Source: Vibrio sp. 10N.286.49.B1
GTDB taxonomy: Bacteria > Pseudomonadota > Gammaproteobacteria > Enterobacterales > Vibrionaceae
Direction: 5' to 3'
Length of the DNA: 64,000 bases
Assembly: GCF_002873335.1 (NCBI RefSeq)
Contig: NZ_MCUW01000078.1
Coordinates: forward strand, 152,887 to 216,886
The position numbers were made by a program, and so were the translations under genes. Position 1 is the first letter of the stretch. Every line of letters begins with the position of its first letter. Below are positions 37,823 through 46,518 of this stretch, in pieces. The notes under the pieces were generated by a model that was not told the DNA's origin, searched no databases, and worked only from the letters and a program-made list of their open reading frames with translations.

Positions 37823-39238
37823 ATGACTCAAACCACGACAATCGAGAATATGGAATGTTCACTGGAAGCCATGCAGGCGGCATTTATGGGCTGTCCTATG
37901 CCTTCTTTTGAACAACGTATTGATAAGCTTACCGCCTTGAAAGATAAACTGATTCATCACAGTGATGATATATGTGAGTCAATGAATCTTGATTATGGTC
38001 AACGCAGTAAACAAGACACCCTCATTGCCGATGTCTTACCTTGTATTGGAAATATCGATCATACCGTTGCTCACCTTAAAGATTGGATGGCGCCTTCGGT
38101 TAGAAGTGCTGGGCCGCTGCTGTCTACCTCTACGGTTGAGGTGATCTATCAACCAATGGGTGTAGTCGGCATAGTGACACCTTGGAACTTTCCCATCATG
38201 CTTTCCGTTGGCCCCTTGATTTCTGCCGTGGCGGCGGGTAATCGTGCCATGATTAAAATGAGCGAATTCACTCCCCATACCAACCAGGTACTTCGACGCA
38301 TACTCGCACAAGTATTTACCCACCAAGAAGTCGTCGTAGTGGAAGGCGAAACGGAGGTGGCAAGTGCGTTTACTACAATGCCATTTGACCACTTGTTGTT
38401 TACTGGTTCGACATCGGTTGGACGATTGGTAATGAAAGCCGCTTCACCAAATTTGACGCCTGTAACGCTTGAATTAGGGGGGAAATCACCGGTACTCATT
38501 GCTGATGATGTGTCGATGGAACTAGCAGTCGAACGGATTATCTATGGTAAAAGTTTAAACAATGGCCAAGTTTGTGTTGCGCCAGACTATGTCTTGCTGC
38601 CAGAAGGCAAAGAAGAGGCTTTTATTACAGAGTATCAACGACAGTATGCGAATTTATTTCCCGATGGCGTAGATTCAGATAACTTAACATCGCTTGCTAA
38701 CTGTCGCCAATATGCACGAATTGATCGATTATTGAATGAAGAGCGTAAAGCTGGAACCCGTATAGAGCCTTGTCACCCCAATGATGTTCAGAGCTCTCAG
38801 AATCGTTTAGTGACGCAACTCATCATCAATCCTGATTTGCAATCGAATGTGATGACAGAAGAAATTTTCGGACCTTTACTGCCCGTGATTAGCTATCAAC
38901 ATATTGATCAAGCATTAGCGCTCATTACCGATAAGCCACGCCCTTTAGCGTTGTATCTCATGTCATTCGATACAGACCTACAATATAGAGTCAAAACTAC
39001 AATACATTCAGGTGGAATGTGCATCAATGACTGCGTTTTTCATCTTGCGGTTGATGACGCCCCCTTCGGTGGGATCGGTGAGTCTGGAAAGGGGCATTAC
39101 CATGGGCATGAAGGTTTTCTCACATTTTCTCATGCTAAAACGGTATTACAAAGTGGATCTGAACATCAGGTTAAACACTTGTTTACTCACGGCGATAATG
39201 CCTTTAAATCCGCGGTATTGAACCTTGTTGGTCAATAA
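37823..39238 (+). CDS. Aldehyde dehydrogenase (coniferyl-aldehyde dehydrogenase-like)
   Basis: 471 residues of the NAD(P)-dependent ALDH superfamily. The catalytic Glu lies in VTLELGGKSP and the catalytic Cys in NNGQVCVAPDYVL; the cofactor loop FTGSTSVGRLV is present. The length and the C-terminal segment match the CalB-type branch. It would oxidise an aldehyde to an acid in the cytoplasm. Its promoter carries the operator shared with the alcohol dehydrogenase and sulfatase-maturase units. The next gene starts 35 bases after its stop, so they form an operon. Confidence 0.9.
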   Translation: MTQTTTIENMECSLEAMQAAFMGCPMPSFEQRIDKLTALKDKLIHHSDDICESMNLDYGQRSKQDTLIADVLPCIGNIDHTVAHLKDWMAPSVRSAGPLLSTSTVEVIYQPMGVVGIVTPWNFPIMLSVGPLISAVAAGNRAMIKMSEFTPHTNQVLRRILAQVFTHQEVVVVEGETEVASAFTTMPFDHLLFTGSTSVGRLVMKAASPNLTPVTLELGGKSPVLIADDVSMELAVERIIYGKSLNNGQVCVAPDYVLLPEGKEEAFITEYQRQYANLFPDGVDSDNLTSLANCRQYARIDRLLNEERKAGTRIEPCHPNDVQSSQNRLVTQLIINPDLQSNVMTEEIFGPLLPVISYQHIDQALALITDKPRPLALYLMSFDTDLQYRVKTTIHSGGMCINDCVFHLAVDDAPFGGIGESGKGHYHGHEGFLTFSHAKTVLQSGSEHQVKHLFTHGDNAFKSAVLNLVGQ

Positions 39239-39272
39239 CATAACCCATCAGTTTAGTGATAAGGTAAGTGAC

Positions 39273-39716
39273 ATGTTAGAGCAGTTTTTTGAAAAAACGA
39301 TGAAGGCGTATTTAATCATCACCGGCGCATTAACCGCGACTGCATTTTTAACATTTTTGGCACCAGAGTGGAGTATGCAAAATCTATTTTTTTACTCTGA
39401 AGGTATGATGCAAAGCAAAGAATACTTGCAGGCGACCTATCAACATTGGGGAGTGATGGTTGGCTGTATTGGCGTGCTACTTATGTTCTCTGCTAAATTC
39501 AAACAACTACGTACATCGACGATGATTTATAGTGGTTTTGAAAAAGCAATGTTTGTTGGTTTGTTTTTATACAACGTTTGTGTCAATGATTACGAATGGT
39601 TTTATGGTTGGAGTGGGGTGTTTGCACTAGACGCGTTTGTCACTATCTATTCATTAGTATATTTGTTTTATTATATTAATAGAGACAAAAACAAAGTGCC
39701 GGCGCACCTTAGATAA
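39273..39716 (+). CDS. Small four-helix membrane protein of unknown function
   Basis: 147 residues from the ATG at 39273, which has AAGG upstream; an in-frame start at 39225 would overlap the dehydrogenase gene and is less likely. Four hydrophobic helices are visible (KAYLIITGALTATAFLTFLA near residues 11-30, a second in the HWGVMVGCIGVLLMF part, a third near AMFVGLFLYNVCV, a fourth near AFVTIYSLVYLFYY). I recognise no family. Its place in the operon suggests a helper of transport or detoxification. Confidence 0.7.
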   Translation: MLEQFFEKTMKAYLIITGALTATAFLTFLAPEWSMQNLFFYSEGMMQSKEYLQATYQHWGVMVGCIGVLLMFSAKFKQLRTSTMIYSGFEKAMFVGLFLYNVCVNDYEWFYGWSGVFALDAFVTIYSLVYLFYYINRDKNKVPAHLR

Positions 39717-39724
39717 TACTATTT

Positions 39725-39738
39725 CGAGATATATCTCG
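39725..39738. repeat. Perfect 14-bp palindrome after the membrane-protein gene
   Basis: CGAGATATATCTCG begins 9 bases after the stop codon and just before a terminator. It could be an operator or just a stable stem at the mRNA end. Confidence 0.6.
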
Positions 39739-39761
39739 GCATGCCTATAATATAGTTGAAT

Positions 39762-39800
39762 AAGGCCCAAAGAATATTTATTCTTTGGGCCTTATTCTTA
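39762..39800 (+). terminator. Terminator of the aldehyde dehydrogenase operon
   Basis: A perfect 13-bp stem AAGGCCCAAAGAA / TTCTTTGGGCCTT with a 6-base loop, followed by ATTCTT. Confidence 0.9.
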
Positions 39801-39860
39801 TTTAGCTTTTTTATATCATTGCCGAATAGTGTTTCTGACATATAATTGACATTAAATACC

Positions 39861-39876
39861 TAGACCGACCGGTTTG
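39861..39876 (+). promoter_or_regulatory. NemR-type operator, copy b (alcohol dehydrogenase promoter)
   Basis: The same 16 bases as copy a. TAGACC followed 16 bases later by TATTAT (39883-39888) gives the same promoter layout, and the ATG follows at 39918. Confidence 0.8.
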
Positions 39877-39917
39877 TTGTGGTATTATTTTGGTATCAAT
39901 TAAACGAGGAAAATATT

Positions 39918-41099
39918 ATGACCACGACTAATTATACATTTGAACTAAAAACCATCATTCATGCAAAAGAGAATGGTATTACGGATGTTCCCGCGTTGTT
40001 CCACCGTTTAGGGGCTAAGCGAGTGGTGTTGTTTACAGATAAAGGTTTAGAGTCGCTCGGGTTTGTTGAGCGTTTTAGTTCTATATTTGAATCACAATCA
40101 AATGTTGAAATTGTCGGTATTTATACGGATATTCAGCCTGATGCGACCTGCGACAATATTAACGCTGCGATTAGGTTTACTCAGTCAATCGAAGCGGATG
40201 CCATCCTAGCCATTGGTGGCGGTAGTGTGATTGATGCCTCGAAAGGTGTGAAATACGCTTTGCATAAAGGAGTGAACGATATTCGTGAAGTCATTGCTGG
40301 TGGGGGGCATATGGAAGTTTGGCCTAACAATGAAGATATAACGGTCCCACACATTGCTGTACCAACCACGGCAGGAACAGGAGCAGAGGCTTCTCCTATT
40401 GCTGTATTCTTTAATGAACACGAAAATATTAAGGCGAGTCTTGTTGTATCAGGTATTGAGGCAGATATTGCGGTACTTGACCCATTACTGACGGTAAAGC
40501 TTCCAGCGGCATTGACTCGTTCAACGGGAATGGATGCGTTAACACATGCCCTAGAAGCCATTGTGTCACCGATGAGTAATCCAATAACCGATGCATTTAG
40601 CCTTCATGCTGCGTCACTGATTATAGAGAACTTGCCGAAGGTATTAGTGGATGCTGACAACATTCTAGCCAGAGCAAACCTATTACAGGCCAGTACCATG
40701 GCAATTTCAGCTTTCTATTCTTCGTTGGGAGGCATTCCAATTCATAACGTCGCTCATGCGTTTGGCGCGATCAGTCATATCCCTCATGGCGATGCGAATA
40801 CTGTCTTGTTGCCACTTGTCATGGATGCATTACCTGAGTTTTATTTGAACAAGGCGAAGAAATTAGCACGCGCATTGAATGTTGATACGACGGGCACCGA
40901 TGAAATGGTGCTGCAGCGCGTAACGGGGTTCATAAAACAATTTCAAATGGAGATCGGAGCGATGACGAGCTTTGCTCTGTGGTCTATCAGTGAGCAAGAT
41001 AAAGTTGCTATTGTAGAAGCAGTAAAAAAAGACATCAGTTTTCAATTTTACCCAATGCCTGAAGAAAAAATAGAACATATTATTGAATCTGCAGTTTAA
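39918..41099 (+). CDS. Iron-containing alcohol dehydrogenase (group III)
   Basis: 393 residues from ATG 39918 with AGGA upstream; an in-frame start at 39879 precedes or overlaps the likely transcription start and is rejected. The NAD-binding GGGSVIDASK motif, the iron-binding GMDALTHALEAIV helix and the HNVAHAFGAISHIPHGDANT segment are present. It oxidises a primary or secondary alcohol, or reduces an aldehyde, in the cytoplasm. It shares its promoter design with the aldehyde dehydrogenase, which suggests a two-step alcohol-aldehyde-acid path. Confidence 0.93.
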   Translation: MTTTNYTFELKTIIHAKENGITDVPALFHRLGAKRVVLFTDKGLESLGFVERFSSIFESQSNVEIVGIYTDIQPDATCDNINAAIRFTQSIEADAILAIGGGSVIDASKGVKYALHKGVNDIREVIAGGGHMEVWPNNEDITVPHIAVPTTAGTGAEASPIAVFFNEHENIKASLVVSGIEADIAVLDPLLTVKLPAALTRSTGMDALTHALEAIVSPMSNPITDAFSLHAASLIIENLPKVLVDADNILARANLLQASTMAISAFYSSLGGIPIHNVAHAFGAISHIPHGDANTVLLPLVMDALPEFYLNKAKKLARALNVDTTGTDEMVLQRVTGFIKQFQMEIGAMTSFALWSISEQDKVAIVEAVKKDISFQFYPMPEEKIEHIIESAV

Positions 41100-41113
41100 G
41101 TCTTCATTAAATT

Positions 41114-41152
41114 AAGCCAATGGATTGGCAGTTATGAAGTGTTGGCTTTTTT
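41114..41152 (+). terminator. Terminator after the alcohol dehydrogenase
   Basis: AAGCCAA (41114-41120) pairs with TTGGCTT (41142-41148), followed by TTTT. A competing perfect hairpin GCCAAT-GG-ATTGGC (41116-41129) uses the same left arm, so the terminator may be partial and allow read-through to the next two genes. Confidence 0.6.
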
Positions 41153-41243
41153 CAAAATATTTGGTTCTAACACTTTCATATTTTTAAAACCCATCGTTAC
41201 TAGCTGTTTATTATTTAAATAGTGGTCTTAAAAGGTAGTTCAA

Positions 41244-41735
41244 TTGTTCAATAAATTGATTTGTATGTTATTGGCTTTTTGTGTGATATTGAGTGGTGCT
41301 TACTGCGTTATTAGTGATGAGAACTATTTGAATGCAGAAAACCTGGATTGTAATACAACAGTTATAGATTGCAATACAACGGTTATAGATTGCGATGCGC
41401 TTAATTTTACAAGTCATAATAAAGAGATAACAGATGCTAAATTAGTGCTCAACAATGCCTATAACGGGCATCAAAAGGCGCAAGTTAAGTTGGCAAATAT
41501 GTATTTGCAAGGCAATAACGTTGAACAAAATTCAACGAAAGCCGCCCATTGGTTTCAAGTGGCTGCAGACGCTGGAAACCCAGAAGCTCAGACTCAGTTA
41601 GCGCTTCTTTTTGCCTCGGGGAATGGGGTTGCTCAGAACGATAAAAAAGCGGTCTCTTGGCTAGGGAAGGCGGCGAATCAAAACTATTTGCCAGCTCTGG
41701 ATTTATTGCATTGGATGTCTCAGGCCGCACATTGA
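41244..41735 (+). CDS. Exported Sel1-repeat protein
   Basis: 163 residues with a probable TTG start at 41244, preceded by AAAGG. A hydrophobic signal (LICMLLAFCVILSGAYC) is followed by a low-complexity stretch where NTTVIDC is duplicated, then two or more Sel1-type repeats (AQVKLANMYLQGNNVEQNSTKAAHWF; AQTQLALLFASGNGVAQNDKKAVSWL). Sel1 proteins are protein-interaction scaffolds. It lies directly before sulfatase 1. The function here is unknown; a periplasmic partner of the sulfatase is a guess. Confidence 0.75.
   Translation: MFNKLICMLLAFCVILSGAYCVISDENYLNAENLDCNTTVIDCNTTVIDCDALNFTSHNKEITDAKLVLNNAYNGHQKAQVKLANMYLQGNNVEQNSTKAAHWFQVAADAGNPEAQTQLALLFASGNGVAQNDKKAVSWLGKAANQNYLPALDLLHWMSQAAH
41346..41393. 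repeat. 21-bp tandem duplication inside the Sel1 gene
   Basis: Two consecutive 21-base units (GATTG[T/C]AATACAAC[A/G]GTTATA) and the start of a third. They keep the frame and create the NTTVIDC heptapeptide twice, a recent in-frame duplication. Confidence 0.85.
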
Positions 41736-41788
41736 TATTCACTTAGTTATTCACAATTACGTTTCAATTATTTATTAAGGTAAACATA

Positions 41789-43537
41789 ATGGCACCATTA
41801 AATAAGTCTATGGTATGTTCCGCTATATTGGCCGCCTCTAGTAGCGTTTTTGCATCTCAAGATCCAGATAAGCCAAATATCGTCATTATTGTCGGTGATG
41901 ACGTGGGGTTTGCTGACACGCAGCCTTATGGCTCTGAGGTCAATACGCCCAATTTGATGGCGTTGGCAGAAGAGGGGATTAAATTTACTAATTTTCACGC
42001 CTCTCCAACGTCGTCAGTTACTCGCTCTATGATGTTAACTGGAGCGAATAATCATGAGGTGGGACTAGGGACGTTTGACTATGCCGTCTACCCTGACTCG
42101 ATTGGTAAACCTGGCTATGAAGGATATTTAACGAAAAAAGGACTAACGGTATCAACGTTACTGCAAGATAACGGTTACCACACATATCTTGCGGGTAAAT
42201 GGCATCTAGGACACGAGGATGGTTTCCTACCTGACGACAGGGGCTTTGACGAGAGTTACGGCATATTAGCCGGTGGATCCAATCACTTTAACCGTAATAT
42301 GATGTTCCCAGCGAAAAGTGCCGCAACCGCTGAAGCGTTACAAAAAGGACAGATGCCAGGCATTGAGCAAGAGCAACTATATCGAAATGGTCAAGTAGTC
42401 GAAGATCAATACAAAGGTGAGTATTCCGATCAAGTGTATACCAATGAAATCATCAAAATGATTGATGCTAATAAGGAGGATGGCAAGCCGTTCTTAGCCT
42501 ATGTACCGTTCACTGCAATACACTTGCCGTTGCAGGCGCCAGAGCATACCTACCAAGATAAGATTAATTACTACGTAGAGCATGGCTGGGACACCATACG
42601 AGAAGATCGCTTTAATAAAATGAAGGCGCTGGGTGTCATACCTAATGACGCATCAATGGCAAGCCGAAACAGCATGAGTCGACCTTGGGATTCATTAACG
42701 GACAAAGAACAGGCTTGGTATGGTAAAAAGATGGCGGTGGCCATGGGTATGATGGAGCTTCAAGACCAGCAAATAGGCCAGATCACCGACTACCTTAAAG
42801 ACATTGGTGAATATGATAATACCTACATTATTTATCTTGCGGATAATGGACCAGAAGCCGCAGACGTGACCGGTGAAAACATGAGCGATTTAATTCGTAC
42901 ATGGACTGAGCACCATTTCGATAACTCGACAGATAATATCGGTAACGAAAATTCAAGTGTGTCACTTGGGCCTGAGTGGGCCAATGCATCTACTGGTGGG
43001 TTATCTTGGTTTAAAGTTTATACGGCAGAAGGTGGCATTCGTGTGCCGTTTATAGTTAAGCCACCAAAAGGTGTGCTTGACGCAGAAGGGGCGTTGGCAG
43101 CAGGGTCGCAAACCAACAGTATGTCGCAAGTCAAAGATGTGGCAGCAACGATTCTAGATATTGCAGATATTCAGCACCCTGGAACCGAATATAAAGGCCG
43201 AGAGGTAGCGCCTATGAGTGGTGTTAGTTTGTTGCCATTTATGGCAGGTAAGCAGAAAGAGGTTCACTCGTCCCAAAATCCAATCGGTTTCGAACTCTTT
43301 GGAAGTGGCATGTTATTGAAAGGCGACCATAAAATCATAAGAATTTCAGTTGGAATGGGGGGAGATAATGAATGGCATCTTTACAATACTAAGTTAGACC
43401 CAGCAGAGCAAAACGATTTACGTCGCCAATATCCAGAATTATTTAATGAAATGATGAAGGACTACCAACGCCATGAAGAGACGTACAATATTATCCCTGT
43501 TGATGACAAATGGAACCCGTTTGAAGTGGTTAAATAG
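41789..43537 (+). CDS. Sulfatase 1, Ser-type arylsulfatase-like, exported
   Basis: 582 residues. A signal peptide (cleavage near FA-SQ, residue 22) sends it to the periplasm. The body matches the Pseudomonas AtsA-type arylsulfatase: IVGDDVGFADTQPYG with the calcium-binding Asp pair near residue 37, GKPGYEGYLTKKG, and AGKWHLGHEDGFLPDDRGFD. The residue to be turned into formylglycine is Ser75 in SSVTR (75-79). The usual pattern is C/S-x-P/A-x-R, and here Val replaces the Pro/Ala. A Ser-type site needs the radical-SAM maturase encoded at 47000-48247. The substrate is unknown. Confidence 0.92.
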   Translation: MAPLNKSMVCSAILAASSSVFASQDPDKPNIVIIVGDDVGFADTQPYGSEVNTPNLMALAEEGIKFTNFHASPTSSVTRSMMLTGANNHEVGLGTFDYAVYPDSIGKPGYEGYLTKKGLTVSTLLQDNGYHTYLAGKWHLGHEDGFLPDDRGFDESYGILAGGSNHFNRNMMFPAKSAATAEALQKGQMPGIEQEQLYRNGQVVEDQYKGEYSDQVYTNEIIKMIDANKEDGKPFLAYVPFTAIHLPLQAPEHTYQDKINYYVEHGWDTIREDRFNKMKALGVIPNDASMASRNSMSRPWDSLTDKEQAWYGKKMAVAMGMMELQDQQIGQITDYLKDIGEYDNTYIIYLADNGPEAADVTGENMSDLIRTWTEHHFDNSTDNIGNENSSVSLGPEWANASTGGLSWFKVYTAEGGIRVPFIVKPPKGVLDAEGALAAGSQTNSMSQVKDVAATILDIADIQHPGTEYKGREVAPMSGVSLLPFMAGKQKEVHSSQNPIGFELFGSGMLLKGDHKIIRISVGMGGDNEWHLYNTKLDPAEQNDLRRQYPELFNEMMKDYQRHEETYNIIPVDDKWNPFEVVK

Positions 43538-43594
43538 TCCCCCTCTTTGTAACGAAAAATAGACCTATCAAAGTCAATAATTATAAAAGAAACG

Positions 43595-43627
43595 GGGTGG
43601 TCACGATGTCGTTGTTCGTGATCACCC
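43595..43627 (+). terminator. Hairpin after sulfatase 1
   Basis: GGGTGGTCACGA (43595-43606) pairs with TCGTGATCACCC (43616-43627) with one G-U pair. It lies about 60 bases past the stop; the T-run is poor, so it may be factor-assisted or a stability element. Confidence 0.55.
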
Positions 43628-43733
43628 ATTGCTTGTTGTTACCTAGTATGTCCGCCTTTTTGACCAATGACGACCTTTTTAACCAATGAGAGGGGGGAAC
43701 ATCATAATTGATAATTCTTTGGCAACATGAAAA

Positions 43734-43749
43734 TAGACTGGACGGTCGG
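43734..43749 (+). promoter_or_regulatory. NemR-type operator, copy d (TetR regulator promoter)
   Basis: TAGACTGGACGGTCGG, i.e. TAGACT-N4-GGTCGG, the most diverged of the four copies but with the same spacing. It overlaps a promoter TGGACG (43739-43744) – 17 bases – TATACT (43762-43767). Location just before the regulator gene indicates autoregulation. Confidence 0.7.
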
Positions 43750-43798
43750 TATGTGGCGTTTTATACTGTGCGAAAGACCAAGATTTAGGAGCCCAATA

Positions 43799-44383
43799 AT
43801 GGTTGATTTAAAACAGGCTTTACTTGATGCCGGTTTTCGCTTAATCAGTGAACACGGTTACGCTGGCATTGGAATAATGAAAATTATTCAGGAAGCGAAT
43901 GGGACGAAAGGTTCATTTTATCATCACTTTAAGTCTAAAGAAGATTTTGGACGGGTACTGCTAGAGAATTACTTTGAAGAACATCTCGAGATTTTAAATC
44001 AATATCTTGATGATGCCGCATTTTCATTCCCTGAGCGTGTGATTAATTATTTTGAGTTTTGGTCACAATCTAAAGTGACCGAAGACTTTCAAATTCAATG
44101 CTTGGTCGTTAAGTTAGCGGGAGAAATGTCAGGTACGTCATCGAGCATGCAAAACGAGTTGGCAATCGGATCTGAAAAAATTATTACGCGGATGAGCGAT
44201 TTCTTTGACATGGGGAATCAAACGGGCGATTTTTCTATCGACGAGCCTTATATTACATCAAGAATGCTTTACGGGAATTGGCTAGGTGCAACGTTGATCT
44301 GTGCGCTACAAAAAGATCGAGTCTTACTGAGTGATGCGATGACAACTACAAGGCAAATTATTGGTGTGAAAGAGACCCGCTAA
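43799..44383 (+). CDS. NemR-like TetR-family repressor
   Basis: 194 residues from the ATG at 43799, which has AGGAG 7 bases upstream; an earlier in-frame ATG at 43727 lies upstream of the promoter and is rejected. The helix-turn-helix is near residues 23-44 (IMKIIQEANGTKGSFYHHF). QCLVVKLAGEM (Cys101) aligns with the CLTVKLSAEV of E. coli NemR, whose Cys106 senses electrophiles and hypochlorous acid. NemR's Lys175, as I remember that sequence, appears to align with an Ala here, next to a Cys. It probably senses aldehydes or other reactive products and controls the four nearby promoters. Confidence 0.85.
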   Translation: MVDLKQALLDAGFRLISEHGYAGIGIMKIIQEANGTKGSFYHHFKSKEDFGRVLLENYFEEHLEILNQYLDDAAFSFPERVINYFEFWSQSKVTEDFQIQCLVVKLAGEMSGTSSSMQNELAIGSEKIITRMSDFFDMGNQTGDFSIDEPYITSRMLYGNWLGATLICALQKDRVLLSDAMTTTRQIIGVKETR

Positions 44384-44407
44384 TACATTTACAAAATTTT
44401 GTAAGAA

Positions 44408-44437
44408 CAAAAAAGGCTACAAGGTAGCCTTTTTTTG
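44408..44437. terminator. Bidirectional terminator between tetR and sulfatase 2
   Basis: Perfect stem AAAAAGGCTAC / GTAGCCTTTTT with a 3-base loop, flanked by A and T runs. It serves the convergent regulator and sulfatase 2 transcripts. Confidence 0.93.
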
Positions 44438-44467
44438 ATTAGATATACGTGTCGATTAAATTAAAGG

Positions 44468-45970
44468 CTAACGTCCAAGCCCAGATGCATCAACTCCTTC
44501 TTGCTGGGAGGTAACTGGTGGCCATTCTTCAAATGTAGCCAATAGCTGCGCGACAGCGGCTTGGGCTGGTCCAAAGGCCCACATTTTTTCGCCCATCCAC
44601 TTGATGTACATTCCAGACTCTTCGGCCGCTCTTTCGTAAGGGTCGCGACGTAAATTGAACAACAATGGTGCGTTGAGTTCTTCTTTTGCGCCACTCCAGC
44701 CCTCATTCTGTACAACAAAGTGCGCCTTCCAGTCACCAACACGAACGGCTTGCAACTTATCTCTTTCGTAGTAATAGATTTCTTTTCGGTTCGAAGGCTT
44801 ACCCTCCGTGAGCATCGGCATTTGATTGTAGCCATCCAAGTGCGCTTTATAGCCTTTGAAGCCGTTAAGCATTTGCTGTTTGAGATCTGATGGACCACCG
44901 GCTGCGGCAACAAGAGTTGGCAACAGGTCCATACCATCAACAATGCCATTATTTACGGTATTGGCGGGGATTTTAGCGGGCCATTGAACAAGAAATGGCG
45001 CTCGAACGCCGCCTTCCCACGTTGTGCCTTTCTCTCCGTGAAACGGTGTCATGCCGCCGTCCGGCCATGTCATTATTTCGGGTCCGTTGTCGGCGGTGAA
45101 AATGATAATAGTGTTATCTGCGATGCCGAGTTCTTCGATTTTGGCGAGCATTTCACCGACGTGGTCATCGAGATCCTTCATCACCACTTCTTGAAGTCCC
45201 CAACCGTTTTGGCCCAGCATGGCTTCGTATTTTGGTGAAAGGTGTGTCCAAACATGGCCTCTTGAAGGGCAGTACCATGTAAAGAACGGCTTTTCATCTT
45301 TAACGGCTTGCTCAATAAATCTTATTGTGTGCTTGTTGACCTCGTCGTCCAGCGTTCGCATTCGTTCTTTGGTCAATCTGCCATCGTCTTCAATGGTTTG
45401 GCCACCTTTACCGTCTGACGTTGCGTGAATGACGTTTCTGGGTGCAAATTTTTGAAACGCTTCATCTTTAGGCCAATCTGGATCTTCGGTATATTCCATG
45501 GCATTGAGATGGTACAGCCAGCCCCAGTACTCATCAAAACCATGCATCGTAGGAAGGAATTCGTCTCGGTCACCCAGATGGTTTTTCCCGAATTGACCCG
45601 TGGTATAACCAAGCTCGCGTAATATTTCCGGCAGGGTGGGCGTATCTGGGTTTAGACCAACAGGTCCGCCAGGCAGCCCAACGGAATGTAAGCCCGTTCT
45701 CACGGGTAATTGTCCGGTCAGAAACGCAGAACGTCCCGCCGTACACGATGGCTGAGCGTAATAATCGGTCAGCAACATGCCTTTTTCGGCGATGCTGTCA
45801 ATATTTGGTGTATCGCTACTCATGACGCCGTTGTGGTAAGCGCTTAAGTTCGAGATGCCGACATCATCGGTAAAAATGACAAAAATGTTAGGTTGATCTT
45901 GCGCGGCGGACACCCCAAATGTCGCGAGGTAACCACACGCAAAAGCCAATAAATGAATAATCCTTTTCAT
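44468..45970 (-). CDS. Sulfatase 2, Cys-type arylsulfatase-like, exported
   Basis: 500 residues. A signal peptide ends near SAA-QDQ (residue 23). The formylglycine site is Cys76 in CTAGR (76-80), a C-x-A-x-R pattern of the kind accepted by anaerobic-type maturases. Metal site VIFTDDVGISN, GKNHLGDRDEFLPTMHGFDEY and IFTADNGPEIMTWPDGGMTPFHGEKG are standard sulfatase parts. It closes the operon that starts with the maturase and follows a small membrane-protein gene after 18 bases. The sequence is only distantly like sulfatase 1, so the two probably act on different esters. Confidence 0.93.
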   Translation of the reverse strand: MKRIIHLLAFACGYLATFGVSAAQDQPNIFVIFTDDVGISNLSAYHNGVMSSDTPNIDSIAEKGMLLTDYYAQPSCTAGRSAFLTGQLPVRTGLHSVGLPGGPVGLNPDTPTLPEILRELGYTTGQFGKNHLGDRDEFLPTMHGFDEYWGWLYHLNAMEYTEDPDWPKDEAFQKFAPRNVIHATSDGKGGQTIEDDGRLTKERMRTLDDEVNKHTIRFIEQAVKDEKPFFTWYCPSRGHVWTHLSPKYEAMLGQNGWGLQEVVMKDLDDHVGEMLAKIEELGIADNTIIIFTADNGPEIMTWPDGGMTPFHGEKGTTWEGGVRAPFLVQWPAKIPANTVNNGIVDGMDLLPTLVAAAGGPSDLKQQMLNGFKGYKAHLDGYNQMPMLTEGKPSNRKEIYYYERDKLQAVRVGDWKAHFVVQNEGWSGAKEELNAPLLFNLRRDPYERAAEESGMYIKWMGEKMWAFGPAQAAVAQLLATFEEWPPVTSQQEGVDASGLGR

Positions 45971-45988
45971 ACACGTTCCTTGTATAAC

Positions 45989-46369
45989 TTATTGATGCGA
46001 CCGTCTGATCATAATGAGTCCGACTAAGCCAAAACCGAATTCTAGAATAAGGTAAAATATCAGTAAGGCATTGGGTGGACCGTCGATAGATATACTGACA
46101 ATACGCCCAAACGCTAAACCAACCATAAAAACTACTAGGTTATAAAGAGCGGGTAGTCTCATTTTATCAACGAAAGCTCCTACTACCCAGAATATGCCTG
46201 TTGCTAGATATAGCCCCATAATGGCGCGGAAAATATGTGTTGTGTTGACTGTGTTGATCTCTATATCAAAAAGAAAAGGCAAAGAAAGGGCAGGCGATAG
46301 CCCGTAACACAGTGCAATAGGTGCTAACCCCGAGCTAGCAATGAGTAGAAATATACTTTCAGGTTTCAT
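45989..46369 (-). CDS. Small four-helix membrane protein, DUF4345-like
   Basis: 126 residues with four hydrophobic helices. The opening SSGLAPIALCYGLSPALSLPFLF and the IFRAIMGLYLATGIFWVVGAF segment resemble the DUF4345 family as I remember it. No catalytic motif is visible. It lies between the other membrane protein and sulfatase 2, 18 bases before the sulfatase gene. A role in uptake or export of sulfatase substrates or products is only suggested by position. Confidence 0.7.
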   Translation of the reverse strand: MKPESIFLLIASSGLAPIALCYGLSPALSLPFLFDIEINTVNTTHIFRAIMGLYLATGIFWVVGAFVDKMRLPALYNLVVFMVGLAFGRIVSISIDGPPNALLIFYLILEFGFGLVGLIMIRRSHQ

Positions 46370-46518
46370 CCTTAGTCTTTCCTCTTATCCGCATAATAAT
46401 CAATGTAGTACAAAAGCTAGGTGTCTCAAGTTTGGAAGGCCAGCTTTTACTTATTTTTTGTCGTTAACTCGAACGTGTAGGTTAATGTATCGTGATTCAA
46501 GTACAGTAAAATTGGGCG

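Noticed and set aside
44461..44949. A 162-codon frame overlapping the end of sulfatase 2
   Set aside because: Same strand but other frame, inside conserved sulfatase coding sequence.
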